Part shown: piece by piece, positions 1 through 10,989 of the stretch
Layout: every line of letters starts with the position of its first letter
How positions within the stretch are numbered: position 1 is the first letter of the stretch
DNA from: Membranipora membranacea
Taxonomy: Eukaryota > Bryozoa > Gymnolaemata > Cheilostomatida > Membraniporidae
DNA length: 64,000 nt
Assembly (NCBI GenBank): GCA_914767715.1
Contig: OU612072.1
Location: 11,656,001-11,720,000, forward strand
Reading direction: 5' to 3'
Translations under genes and position numbers: made by a program
The notes under the pieces: generated by a model
Told to the model about the DNA's origin: nothing
Database searches by the model: none
The model's input: only the letters and a program-made list of their open reading frames with translations

Positions 1-173
1 CTATTACGAATCTAAATGATCCTGTAATGCTTCGCCTGATAAACCACAGTCCACACACAGTAATCGTTACATAAACCATAACTATTGATAACTATAGTCT
101 TCTCTTGAAACATGACAAGCCTATTCTTAAGTGATCTGACCATTGATCACCTGCAAATAATTGATATGAAATG

Positions 174-421
174 AGAAAAAGATCCTTGGTGATGAACTCA
201 GGAGTGGTCTTATGGCTAAGGCTATAGTAGCGCCAGACCATATTTGGTATCATATTGAAGATCTCAGTCTAAGGCTGACACAAGCTGATGGGTCTGTTGA
301 TATTATTTACATGCATACTGAAGCTCTTCAGGTCACGAGGAGAAACCGGCAGCCTCTCATTATGAGCTCATTGAGACATCACTCGATATTATCTATTGTG
401 TATGTGATCGATAGAGAGTGA
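174..421 (+). pseudogene. Decayed copy of a caspase small-subunit exon
   Basis: The open frame from 212 to 421 can be aligned along its length with the last exon of the ankyrin-caspase gene at 5224-5556. Shared features are a DVDII-like segment followed by HTEA, a Q-P pair, and a SSLRHH / STLRHH ending shortly before the stop. The homologous frame is stopped at 167-169, and the catalytic-cysteine part of the exon is missing upstream. It therefore looks like the 3' remnant of a tandem caspase paralogue on the same strand. It could be the last exon of a gene that begins left of the window, but no convincing acceptor and no active-site segment precede it, so I favour a pseudogene. Confidence 0.5.
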
Positions 422-2101
422 ACTAATTTACTTAGCATGAGTACCATCACAAGGAATTTGATGTGATGACCCGAGTTCAATTTTACTAATTAGGGGTGGG
501 TACATGTTAGGTACTCTTACCAATCTGACTCTAACGATCAGAGAAACACATGATATTAGTGTTGTCTCGATGTCGGTGTGATGTGTGCTGCCGCTGCTCC
601 ATAATTTACTACCTGACAGTGAACTCCTTTAACTCTGAAATGCTCCGGATTAAATATAGAGTCAGTATAAAGCAGATTGTAAACATTTGATTTGAAATAT
701 TATACTGTAATTGTCTGCTCTTTGTACCTGGACAGATAACTCTGTATATGCTCATCATCATAAAGTGATATTCATATTAATTCATAAAATACTGATAGAT
801 CTACAAACTTAGCACTACTCGTAGAATTGGAGCCATTTACGTTATATCTTTATTTATCTTGACTATCGGCGCAATGCAGATACCTTCTAGTTGGGTTTTC
901 GTTGAAATTGGTATATTTCCAACCAGATCTAATTAAATCCTGTACAACAAAACAACATCTCTGCACATGGTTTGCTGTTTAATGATTGACACATCGTGAG
1001 ATATCTCTTCCTATTTTGTATTACATTTCAATGGCAATTGGCGATGGCAAATATAATTAACAACATAGAATACAACTTCATGACCTAGTAGAAGACAACT
1101 CAAAGAATTCACAAGCTCCTATATACCTTTGACCATAGTCTGAGCCACCAGACTGATGACCCCCACCTTGAAGGCCCCCTGGCCAGGGAGTTTGGTCCAA
1201 AACTCCCTGGTATTGACCAACATGAAGGCAATGCTCAACATGATATACTTAGTCCATAAACCTATAAACAGAGTATTCATGTGTTTACGACTTATTCTAT
1301 CACAAAGCTTATGCTTTTGGTAAAACCATCTGTAGTTGTTCACATTCGATTTCAGTGTTAACAGACTGCGGCCACATAGGTTGTATAGTGCTGGTATAAG
1401 TCTCACGTAGTTAAAGACATAGACAGCAAAACATTGTAGTGCATACCAAGCAAATATTGGCTTGCTGCCAAGGAATTTGACCCGCACCAGCGTATAACAT
1501 GTAACTGTACAATTGGTCTAAGGCATAAAAGTAAATAAGGTCTGTTAGAGCTGTGGAAAACATGAAAATAAACTGATCATTGGGGATCAAAAGGGAACGT
1601 GAAGTGCTCTGATTATTGATTTGTTTTGAGTTATTAGTCATAATGCTATGTGCATAGGACCTTGCTGCAAAGCAAGGCTTAGATCTTTAAAATTTAGGAG
1701 TGCTGCCAAGTTTTATTCAGACCAAGACCTCATTACAACACCTGCGGGCTGCTTGACTGATTGTCCAAGTTGCTCATGCAGGTATTTGTTTTATGCTACA
1801 CAATAAATGTGGAAAACAGCAACGGACAACAACGTCATTGATTAGGTAATGTCTTGCATTGTTTCATTAATTGATTGTTCAATTATCAGACCTTTCTTAA
1901 TATTGTGATGTGTATTCCACTATGAAACTGATTTTGGGAATTCCATGTCATTGTTATGTTATGATGACTTAATCAGCGATTATATAGGCATTAGTAATGT
2001 TAACAATGTCACATTGCTTGATCAGATTAGACTGAGTTAGGCTGTTAGGGCATTTCAGAAAAAAACATTAATGTCTAAAACATAACTTTACTTAATTGGG
2101 T
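422..2101. other. Intergenic stretch without a confident gene
   Basis: No gene is supported here. About 486-546 matches, inverted, the short foldback repeat at 4121-4243. About 1134-1170 is one copy of the GTCTGAG hairpin repeat described separately. The minus strand at 1119-1641 has two overlapping open frames with hydrophobic segments but no recognised family. The 2041-2101 segment just before the caspase start codon is AT-rich and is probably 5' UTR or promoter. Confidence 0.5.
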
Positions 2102-5100
2102 ATGTCAATCTCTAAATTAGTAGGGGCACGTGCTGCTCCAGGACGAAAAAGGGAGCGTATTTCACCTGAAGTCCTGCACAGAATACTAAGTGGCGGACGT
2201 GTAGAAAATGTAGCCACCAAAGAACATCCTAAGAGCGCTTACACCAAAGTATGCGATGCTATCAGGGGTTCAAATCTGAAAACGTTTGAAGAGCTGCTAA
2301 AGTATGAGGTGACAGAAAGCAAGTTAAGTGCTATTATAATTCAGCAAGACTGTCTTGGTAGGAATCCGTTTCATCTAGCCTGCTCTGCGAATAACCTTGA
2401 CATTCTTAGGCTCCTCCTCAATCGCTCGCCGAGTTTTAGAAGACAGAAATCTCTTCTGGAGAAAGACAATGGCGGCAAAACGCCTATAGACATGGCTATT
2501 GATATTGGAGACAGTACAATGTTTTCATTGATGGTTCATGTTCTTGCTTCTGAGGGCGATGCCGATGGATGGATTCAGGCTTTTCTTAGTTATCTGCTTC
2601 AAACTCACCAACACCAGTTTCTGCAGACTGTTTTGGAAAATGACACCATAATGTACAAAGCGATGAAAGACACGGTAGCATCCGAGTACATTGCCTCTGA
2701 GACTCTTAAAGCAGATGACATTCGTTCGCTTGAGCCCTACAGTAAGAACTACATAATCCCCAGCAAAGGCGAGACACGACCGAGGGGTCTCGTTTGCTAC
2801 AACTGCTTCAACAGAGACGGAGCCATCGATGAGGCCAACACTTTCTCTGAATCTTTGCAGAACGCCGGCTTCGATACAACTTCAATGCAATGGTCCCACT
2901 TCAGTGATTTGCGGGAATGGATCGGCGCTCAAGTTGATGACGCAGCTCCATGCTGCTCTGCCCTCTTTGTTGTTGTTATGAGCCACGGCTTTCAGGGAAA
3001 CCTTCTCGGTGAGGACAACTCCTACGGGGAAGTGAATGAGATTCTAGACGAAATCACAAACGGGCTGAGGCTTCAGCAGAGGGAGCATATTCCTGTGGTA
3101 AGTGTGAATTCATGTGTGATTTCTGTTCATTATTTACCTGTTATTTTACTAATATACAATGTTAATATACAAGGTAAGGTTGAGAGGCAATGTCAACAGC
3201 AGCATCCTTTGAAAGGAAATACTTTAAAATGCCAAAGTTACATTACTTGGGTAAATATTAACCATGTCCGTTTCACTGGTCATCCAAAAGACATTTCATC
3301 TTAGTTTTGGAAATTAAGTGAGAGACAAACATTACAAACTTATACCTGATAGGAACATTAGGCCAGCTTGCGTTTAATGGAACTCCTTGTCAGGAGTGGT
3401 TGCTAATCACTGATCGGTTTATCAAACATAATTATTACATTAATAATGAGATATCTGACATGAAAGAGGGTAATATGATACTTGTCATCTTGTGTTTATG
3501 AAAATGGAAACTGTATCAAGCCAACTCCTTGATCAAGCAAGCCGAGGCGGTACTTTCCAAGCGCATAACTTTTTGGAATTTCTCGGAATTTTTTCTGGGT
3601 GCCGCCTATGCTGTCATCAAGTTTCAATCACTGGCCCAGTTTGCCAGCCATTGTATGACAAGGCTCACTGCCATCATTCCATGCTGCGGACAAATCGAAT
3701 CACAAGTCGAAAAGTCTACCCAATCTAAAAATAGTTGTATGTCCACAGACAATATAACCGTTACTATGTAAGAGAGGTTGTCTTCGTCTGAAACTAATCA
3801 AAATGCCTGTCAAAGTTTGTGATTGTCGAATCTGGCCACATATACTTAATTTACCGTTACTCTACATTCACCTGCTTACCAATAGTCCACACTATATTGC
3901 TGTTATAGAAAGGCATCTGAATACAGGAAAAATCTTCGGAGACTTTTTTTTAACCAAAAAGCTAAAACCCTAAAATTACCACATGGTTAGAGATATAATT
4001 TTGGATGTAATTTGTATGAAGACTTAATTGTAACATGAGAAATAATAAAGTTTCAACTTTGGAGTCAGGAGCTAATGCACCCTGAAATCAAAATGGTACT
4101 ATATAGGTCATAGGATGACGTGTATCTCTGATCATTAGAGTCAATTTAATCTGAGTACCTAACAGGTGCCCACCCGCTTTTTTGAGATGGTACTCAAGCT
4201 TTGTGAATAAATTTCCTCTCTTTCGATCAGAGATATACATGTAAAAGTTTATCAGGTGATCGTTGACCTGTGTATAGCCCTATGACCCTGAGATCTGGAT
4301 CAGGTAGTTTGTAATTTGGTACTGCTACTTGTGTTCATTTTTATTTTCTTTTTTAAAGTTTGCTAAGACATATGTATGTTTACACCCGAACTGACTTTAG
4401 CATGCCTTTTCCTGCCTCTTTTTTTCACTGAACGCAGCAGGACTTATAATTCGTATTAGGAGGGCGCCACTTGAGTACTGCATGTACTGCATGTACTGCA
4501 TGTACTGCATGCATGTACTGCATGTACTGCATGGTGTGTTTCGATGATCTTAACAGATTAAAGTTTCCATGATATTGTCTTCAGTGCAACAATTATACAC
4601 AATTGGGATGTCAATCTTATCAGATTTGCTTATCGATTGGAACAATGATATCAATTCCAGCGATAAGAATAGCATATGACCAGTCATGAGTCAAGTCATG
4701 AGTCAGACTAAGAATTGTAACTCTTAGACAGATATGCACTACATTGTATGTCCCTACTACTGAATTAAGCTTTATCTAGCATTATAACATTCATGGGTAC
4801 CATCAAGCTTGAAATTCTTTCACCATTAGAATGGTTACATTTCTGTTTCCCTTTTCTGTGAACCTATACCAGGGACTGAACCAATAAAATTATTAACCGG
4901 TCATGATTATTTATATTAAGAGGTGTAAACTGTTTCGGCAGTTGTTGAGAATATTACAAAAGGTAGTAATGATAATATTCACGTGTATGAGTAAAAATTT
5001 GACACTGTTTGACACCATTTTTTTTTTATTTTTTGACTTTGCTTCCACCGAGGCAACGCAGGCTGTACATGTTTCGTAAAAGTATATTATGTTAAATTGC

Positions 5101-5556
5101 TTATTCTAACTCTTCATAATTTGATTTTGTGATATTCCATTGTAAAATAACAATGAGAACTGTTGATTATTTTATCTTCAGAGAACGGAAGTTACCCACT
5201 TTCCTGCTTTCTTATTTGTACAGGTACTGATGGTGCAGGCCTGCCAAAGACCCTCAACTAGAAGCACTGATCCCACCATAGATGCTGAGACCGTCACACA
5301 CGCCAGCGGCTGTCACATTGTCATACGCAGACCACACACCCTTCTCCTGATGGCCGCTATGAGCGAGCGTGTAGCTTATCGAGGAGAGTACACATCAGCT
5401 CTCGGTGCTCAGCTGAGACACACTGAGGGTGATGTGGATATTATCAGGATACATACTGAGGCTGTACACAGTATGAGAAGAGACCAGCAGCCAGAGATGA
5501 GGAGTACCCTGAGACACCATCTGGTGCTGCCGGCGGCTCTGAGGCCAGATAACTAA
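2102..5556 (+). CDS. Ankyrin-repeat caspase-like cysteine protease (2 exons)
   Basis: Exon 1 is 2102-3097 and exon 2 is 5224-5556. The junction is phase 0 with GTAAGT and TTGTACAG splice sites, giving about 442 residues. ATG 2102 is the first in-frame methionine. Residues about 83-150 carry two ankyrin-like repeats with GRNPFHLA and GGKTPIDMA cores. A caspase large-subunit-like region starts near residue 226. The catalytic histidine is H295 in MSHGFQGNLLGED. The intron lies just before the catalytic cysteine, C339, in VQACQRP. The small-subunit-like part ends with QQPEMRSTLRHHL, close to the usual caspase C-terminus. Caspases cleave after aspartate in apoptosis and inflammation; an ankyrin prodomain would act as an adaptor. 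The active-site pentapeptide is QACQR rather than QACRG, so specificity or activity may be altered. The 2.1-kb intron has no recognised exon. Confidence 0.85.
4121..4243. mobile_element. Short foldback (MITE-like) element
   Basis: The ends are inverted copies built on a CTCTGATC core (TATCTCTGATCA at the left, GATCAGAGATATA at the right). The left part matches, in reverse orientation, the segment at 486-546, including the GGTGGG and GTTAGGTACTC core. Two copies in opposite orientation a few kilobases apart suggest a small non-autonomous DNA element. Exact ends and target duplication are uncertain. Confidence 0.45.
4476..4533. repeat. TACTGCATG minisatellite
   Basis: Perfect or near-perfect tandem copies of the 9-mer TACTGCATG, with one interruption where GCAT is duplicated. 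It lies inside the caspase intron. No function is implied. Confidence 0.9.
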
Positions 5557-6147
5557 CTTGAACTATGCTTGTTTTGTATCGATTGAGGTTGCTAATGAGT
5601 GTCACTGTTATAGCAAATCTCATTAAAAACTTAATATAAACATAATTAGACATTTTCAATCTTGTTAATTTTATTTAATAATTCTTGGCAGATTTCAAAT
5701 TTTACGTACAACATGGTCTATCTAGTCTTAGTGCTTAGACGGCTACAATGCCAGCTTGTGGCATTTGCATTTGGTTTGTGCTCTTAGGCTTAGGTCTTCC
5801 TGGAGTATGTTAACCTGGTTAAATATAAAGTAATGCTACTTTGTTGTGATAGAGCTGCGGAGCAGTTTTCTTCTGGTAATCAACTTTGAACTTAATTTCT
5901 GAAAATTATTGCAGGCTAGCACAACTCCAAACTGTTGTGCTATTATTGATTTCTAATCTTTCATTTTTAGATATATTTTTTATGATTTATTTCATGACAG
6001 ATTTAAGAATAAATCCAGTCATTCAATTTCAATATTTTATATGTCTCCTTGATTGTTATCATGGCCAAGTCTTGTAGGAAAAAAGGAATACGGAATCATA
6101 CTGCACACAACAGCTGCAACTAGTAGACATTGCACCCTTTTCCGGTA
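5557..6147. other. Gene-free spacer between convergent genes
   Basis: This spacer separates the 3' ends of the caspase gene (+) and the PLA2-like gene (-), so it should hold both 3' UTRs. A short segment at about 5710-5780 resembles the inverted repeat at 28408-28490 (TAGTCTTAGTGCTTAGAC-like) and is probably a repeat scrap. No gene is seen. Confidence 0.5.
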
Positions 6148-8820
6148 TTAATCCTTAGCCATACACTTTGCAACAAATGGTTCAGTGCAGAACTCTCTTT
6201 CTTGGCCAGGTGGTTTAAAGCGTCCTTCTTCCGCTCCTAGTATTGTTGCTCCCAGAGCATATGCAACTTTGGATGCCTGCCAAAAACAAAAGATAGAATT
6301 ATTAATAGAAAATTCATGATTCTTTGCACTTATTGAGCAACCCTTCTTGATAAGCGGTAAGATAGATTGGATGTTCGGTGGGAAAAATACATACACAAGG
6401 AAGCTATGATGAGGATATTGATTCATAATCTGACAGTGAAGGTATCATCAAAACCTGGTGTAACATCCTGTATTTCCTAAAATAAAGCGTTGATAATCTG
6501 AAGCAGAATCACTTATTTTGAATTAAACTAATGCAGTCTTGTTATCATAGTGAATCAGGTTCAATTCCTGGTGTTGCAAGTCAACTCTGATTTGGCACTG
6601 CCAAAACATATATGCTTGCCAGGTTATTTTGGATCAGGGCCATAAATATAGAAGGTGTGCTGCGTCTTTCCACAACCATACACACTCACCATGATTATGG
6701 AGGCTTTGGGAGCTTGTTAAACACGGCAGTAAAATAGGGACAAAGTGTGATGCAGCCGATACCACAATTTCTGTTTTAAGACATTCATAATGACCAAATG
6801 ATTAAGATGTTCATAAATAATTGAAAGATGCCATACCTCAGTTCTATTTACAAATCAGTTGCTGAGAGGGCAGAGTTTGAAAGTTCTAGTTAAATAGATC
6901 GACAGCGTCAAACATTAGGCATTAAGTGCAAACAACTCCAAGAGAAAGCTGTCACATTCAAACCATAATAGTTTTGATATGTAGTAAAAACTCAGATATT
7001 AGATGGGTGGTGTATAACTGTCACACAGGACAGGTTCAGATATTCACTAAGGTTTAATAAATATGAAAATATTATCATCAACAAAAGGCTGTTCGCTTTG
7101 TAACGGATAACTTACATAGCAGGGTACTCTTTTATACCATGGGAGTGTTTTACAAGCCTTCTTCAGATTCAGCGCAAATCTCCAGTCACATTGAGCTCTG
7201 GTCAGTCCATAATCAGGATGTGATGCCTAAAGAGACAGAAAGAAACCAACCTATGTTAACCATACACTTGATGAAACTGAGTAAACTGTTTGGTGTACTT
7301 TTATTGTTAAATTCAAATGTAAGCAATCGGACTGGCTGTAGTAAATAATGCTTATCATTACATAACACTTATTGATCAGTCTGATACCAAGTTAATTGAT
7401 GACAGAATTTCCACAACAATTTGTGTCTATCGAATATTACCAGCTTAAAAAAGCTAGAGCTCTTAGCTTAAGAATTATTTAGATTAACTTGAATATGACG
7501 AGCGATGATATTAGTCATGATTCAAAGCCCTAAATTTATTCCGCATATCATATTATTATATATATATATATATTATATCATATTATGTTATATTACAATT
7601 TATTTTATATTATATAAAATAATAGATAAATACTCACACAATCATAACAGAGATCATGTTTATCACACTGCGGTGTAAATAACTCTATAAAAGGTCGAGG
7701 TAAACCATCTGGTACCGAGCAGCCATCCTGGTAACCTAGAAAAAGTGAGAAATAGATCTAATATTAAGGACATAATTTGACTCGTCTAATGTATAGATGG
7801 TAGACCACATTCATACAATACACTTTTATTTCATCACTATTATTTTCATAACTATCATTCACATAACTATTCTTGCACATTAGCATTTACCATCATTCAG
7901 AATTATTATAAAAGTGAATTCATATGCGAATGGATAGGGAGTGGATAACAACTCATGTATTTTAATAATTAATAAATTCTCATGATTCCTAACCAGTTAA
8001 AAGTTTATATCATTGCACAGAATGTGATATTTACAATCTGATGAAGAAATAAATTGTATATTTAATCCAAAGAAGATTGGAAATTGAAAAAAAAATCCTG
8101 CGTCAGTCCAAAGACTGAGAAATGAAGGAGGCCTCGACCCCCATATTCGGTGAAAAGTTCTTCTCACTTTTCAGGCAGGTCAGAGCACACCTGGTGCTAA
8201 GAGTCAGTAGACAGTTGCATAATCGCAGGTCCTCTAACACTTATCTGTTACAGGTCAACCAACGGAGCTACCTCCTACTCTTAGGCATAGGAAACATAAA
8301 TAAAGTCTAATCATAACTGTGTTGGTGACACCTGACCATCTGTCTACCTGCCTACCTGCCTACATGCCTACCCGACTACCCGACTACCTGCCTACCCAAC
8401 TACCTGACTACCCTGACTACCTGCCTACCTGCCTACCTGCCTACCTGCCTACCTGCCTACCCGACTACCTGACTACCTGACTACCCTGACTACCTGACTA
8501 TCTGCCTACTTGACTACCGAAGTACCGGACTAGCCGATGAGGGATGTGAAATTCAAAGCCAATGAAATGTGTGCTGCAATTTGACTGTTAACTGCCGACG
8601 GATTGAGGAAAAAGCAATTTCGAAGACAGGCAAATTGGATAAAGCCTATATAGGTCTATATGTGTGCTAAACAACAATTTTCTTAACTGTCAGCAACCTC
8701 GAATTAATGTGTAATGCAGCTTATATTACCTTGATTACAGTCCAGTGCCTTTGTAACATAACAAGAAATCGCCACCAAACCGATCACCGCAACCAAACGA
8801 TTAGGTAAAAAATTCCCCAT
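6148..8820 (-). CDS. Secreted phospholipase A2-like protein, conodipine/group XII-like type (4 exons)
   Basis: On the minus strand the exons are 8820-8730, 7735-7638, 7226-7116 and 6276-6148. All junctions are GT-AG and phase-consistent (1, 0, 0), giving about 142 residues. Exon 1 encodes a signal peptide: MGNFLPNR followed by a hydrophobic core ending near a small residue before ALDC. Exon 2 carries the PLA2 catalytic and calcium-site signature CDKHDLCYDC, with the His-Asp pair, after a GCSVPDGLP segment. Exons 3 and 4 supply further cysteines typical of a small disulfide-bonded secreted enzyme. Relatives hydrolyse the sn-2 ester of phospholipids; some were first described from venoms, but similar genes occur in non-venomous animals. 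Nothing here shows a venom role. The frame is intact. The intron between exons 3 and 4 contains a tRNA-derived repeat. Confidence 0.8.
6541..6740 (+). repeat. tRNA-derived SINE-like remnant
   Basis: A B-box-like GGTTCAATTCC at about 6558-6568 is followed by a non-tRNA body. This resembles the tail half of a tRNA-headed SINE. No A box is clear, so it is probably 5'-truncated. It lies in an intron of the PLA2-like gene, opposite to its transcription. Confidence 0.4.
8150..8292 (-). mobile_element. Diverged tRNA-headed SINE (copy 1 of 3)
   Basis: Read on the minus strand it begins with AGTAGGAGGTAGCTC and continues into a body with AGCACACCTG-type sequence on the plus strand. The same head and body, better preserved, occur at about 49850-50090 and 52440-52665. 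This copy has a degraded B box. Confidence 0.55.
8338..8532. repeat. CTACCTGC minisatellite
   Basis: About 24 tandem units of 8-9 bases built on CTACCTGC, with CTACCCGA and CTACCTGA variants. It lies in the first intron of the PLA2-like gene. The variants are arranged in blocks, as expected from unequal exchange. Confidence 0.95.
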
Positions 8821-8882
8821 GCTTATGGTCTAGCTTTTTACAGATCCTTCTATTGAATGCAAGGGTATAATCAAATTTCAAT

Positions 8883-8890
8883 ATTTTATA
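8883..8890 (-). promoter_or_regulatory. Candidate TATA box of the PLA2-like gene
   Basis: On the minus strand CTATAAAATA lies about 65 bases upstream of the ATG at 8820. This fits a TATA box with a 5' UTR of roughly 30-40 bases. It is a sequence match only. Confidence 0.35.
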
Positions 8891-9028
8891 GTGATTTTGA
8901 TTGCATAAATATATAGCGAATCATTATTTCCTATTTTTTACTGTCAAAATATGCGCACTTCAATGTGTCAAGCGCAAAATTCTTACCCAATCATCCATTA
9001 AAATGCCATTTCTGCAAATGTGGCAACC

Positions 9029-9054
9029 GGGGGGGGGGGGGGGGGGGGCCCCCA
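9029..9054. repeat. Homopolymer G run followed by C run
   Basis: A run of more than 20 G is followed immediately by several C. Such tracts are unstable and commonly misassembled, so its exact length should not be trusted. Confidence 0.9.
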
Positions 9055-9239
9055 TGAATTGCACTAATCGTCCTCTATGACATCCAAACCTGTGAGTCAT
9101 TCACCGCTTTTATAACCCTAGATAAAACATTGATCACCGTCTAATAAGATACCAAAATATCAAATTCTGACATATGAAATCATTATGAAGAGGATGTGCA
9201 ATACAGTAAACCAGCACCTCCTCTTCATGGTGACATCCA

Positions 9240-9815
9240 GTCGAATCTTTGTTCGCCATTTCATTCTGGTTGTTTGTGAATAGATCAAACCAGAAGTAAG
9301 CGTCTGGATTGTCTACTGCATATTGTTCCATGACAACCACCACTACATCATAGAAAGCGTACTGCCATTTTTTCACGTTTTGTATTTTGCTACAAAGAAA
9401 CATTGTATATTAAGAGTAAGAAATGTTCAAAGAAAGTAAGTAAAAGCATGGGTCAGCCAGATAGTCTGTGACTGGAGTGGCGGCCAACCCTCTAACTAAT
9501 TACAAAAACAACACACAAACATCATGAAAAGCCCAGACAAAACATTCCCACTGTACCCACTATCCACCGCACAGCCAGAGATGCATGAGATACGAATACT
9601 GTAGCCGTGTCGACAAGAGGTGGTCCTGCTGGCGCCTTAATGCAGGTCTGTAGGTATTTCTCAATATAGGAAGAGTAGAGGCCCTTCGTCTCTGGTTTTA
9701 CGACTGTCCGGTTTGTTTGTTTATTACCTGTGGAGTTCCGACTTCACTTTTGGATGGTCCTCCAAAATTTTTTTGAATTGATGTGACATCAAATCCAAGC
9801 TGCTTTGGTTCTGAA
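9240..9815 (-). pseudogene. Truncated, inverted copy of the TIR-like/TPR gene
   Basis: Three blocks on the minus strand match exon 2 of the gene at 11685-14838. About 9815-9735 matches the start of that exon (PKQLGF). About 9720-9575 matches the stretch through VFVSHA. About 9385-9240 matches WQYAFYDVVV through NNQNEMANKD. The second and third blocks are separated by about 190 unrelated bases that could be an intron or an insertion. After NKD the similarity stops, so the rest of the TIR-like domain and all TPRs are absent. The frame in the first block meets a stop, and the first and second blocks are in different frames. It lies head-to-head with the intact gene, consistent with an inverted partial duplication followed by decay. 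Confidence 0.8.
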
Positions 9816-9849
9816 ACAGGTTAAAGAAATGATTTCTTAAATGTAGGCT

Positions 9850-10980
9850 ATAACAACACGAGTGATAAATTAAAGCCAGGTTATGTAGGCGCTCGGACAC
9901 CAATCTTTAATCAATAAAAAAAGAAATAATGGCAGTATGCTTACTTGTGATAACATCAATTTTATAGGGTTCTAACTGATGTGCACTGTTGGGGCAGAAC
10001 GCCGTGATCCCTAACTAACTCAAGTTAAAAAGACTTCAACGAGCTTGTATAGATTTAAATAATTTATTTATTGTTTAAAATAGTTAATCTGTTATAATAA
10101 TATATTACATGATATGAGTTCACAATATAGACTCGAATGAACCTTCCTTCTTCCAGTATACCGCTGTGTGGTGATTCTGCCAAGCTCTCTTTGAGTCTGA
10201 GTGAGTGTCTCCCTCCCCGTTTACGGCTCAATCTATATTTATTTCCCAATGCACGCATCACCACAACTACGTCATTCACTTGCCCTCATATTAGGTGCCC
10301 ATACAATCATATTATAATTACTTCTCAAAACTTTTTAAACAATACCAACCACCAGCATCATGTCATAACCAAAACTACGTCATCCATGTGCCATCATATC
10401 ACCCTCAATACCCAACACAAGTGAATGCACCCTCATTATTTATGAGACACTGACAAATCAGATTGTTGCTAACAAAGAACAAGAGAACAAAAAACCAGAC
10501 TGTTTCATACAAAGACCAACCTGAGTAAAGCCACATCATATCCCAATCGTACTGTGTAAATATGGGATGTGGACGAGACACCCTACACCCTACATTTAAC
10601 ATGTCTAACCTTTCCATCCAAGAGCCTATGATCTGTTCTGAATTTAATCCTTTATGATTGGAATAGCTTACACAAAGCTTGTACCATAAAACTTCATAAT
10701 AAATTAACCATAATAGTCAAATTTGGCCTGAGTAAAGCGTATCAGTGTAGGATTGTAGTCAAAACCTGTTTTGATACTTTAAATTCACACTAGGGTTGAG
10801 TAATCTCCTGTAACCTCTATTGTTAGAGAAAGATACTAGCGTGATAAGCAGACCGGAGATTCAAAGTATTAGGCAGCCAACAGTTATATTCAATGCGTGT
10901 GATTGTCTTGGGTACTACTAGCATTTTGGTGATTCCTTTATCTTTATATTGACAAAAATTAAAATACGATGCGGACCGTC
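9850..10980. other. Gene-free stretch
   Basis: Between the inverted pseudogene and the foldback element at 10990 no gene is supported. The 10060-10420 part has open frames on both strands but of biased composition, with no recognised domain. It may be part of an old retroelement. Confidence 0.4.
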
Positions 10981-10989
10981 TATAAATAT

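Larger units (their letters stand above)
3098..5223 (+). other. Caspase-gene intron with a foldback repeat and a 9-bp minisatellite
   Basis: This intron runs from GTAAGTG to a TTTGTACAG acceptor. It contains a short inverted-repeat element at 4121-4243, whose ends read roughly TGTATCTCTGATCA and its complement. A related copy lies at 486-546. A 9-bp tandem repeat of unit TACTGCATG spans about 4476-4533. The frames at 3492-3771 show no splice or family support and are not called. Confidence 0.6.

Noticed and set aside
1119-1641. Two overlapping minus-strand frames with hydrophobic stretches that might be a membrane protein.
   Set aside because: They are in different frames over the same bases, match no family I know, and include a copy of the GTCTGAG repeat. 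They could be one frameshifted gene, but nothing supports it.
3492-3771. Plus-strand frames inside the caspase intron.
   Set aside because: Two frames compete, no splice sites join either to the caspase exons in phase, and the phase-0 join of the flanking exons is already complete.
8338-8532. CRISPR-like array.
   Set aside because: Short units with no unique spacers in a eukaryotic intron; this is a minisatellite.
10064-10424. Open frames on both strands at 10.1-10.4 kb.
   Set aside because: Biased composition, no domain and no splice context; likely repeat-derived.
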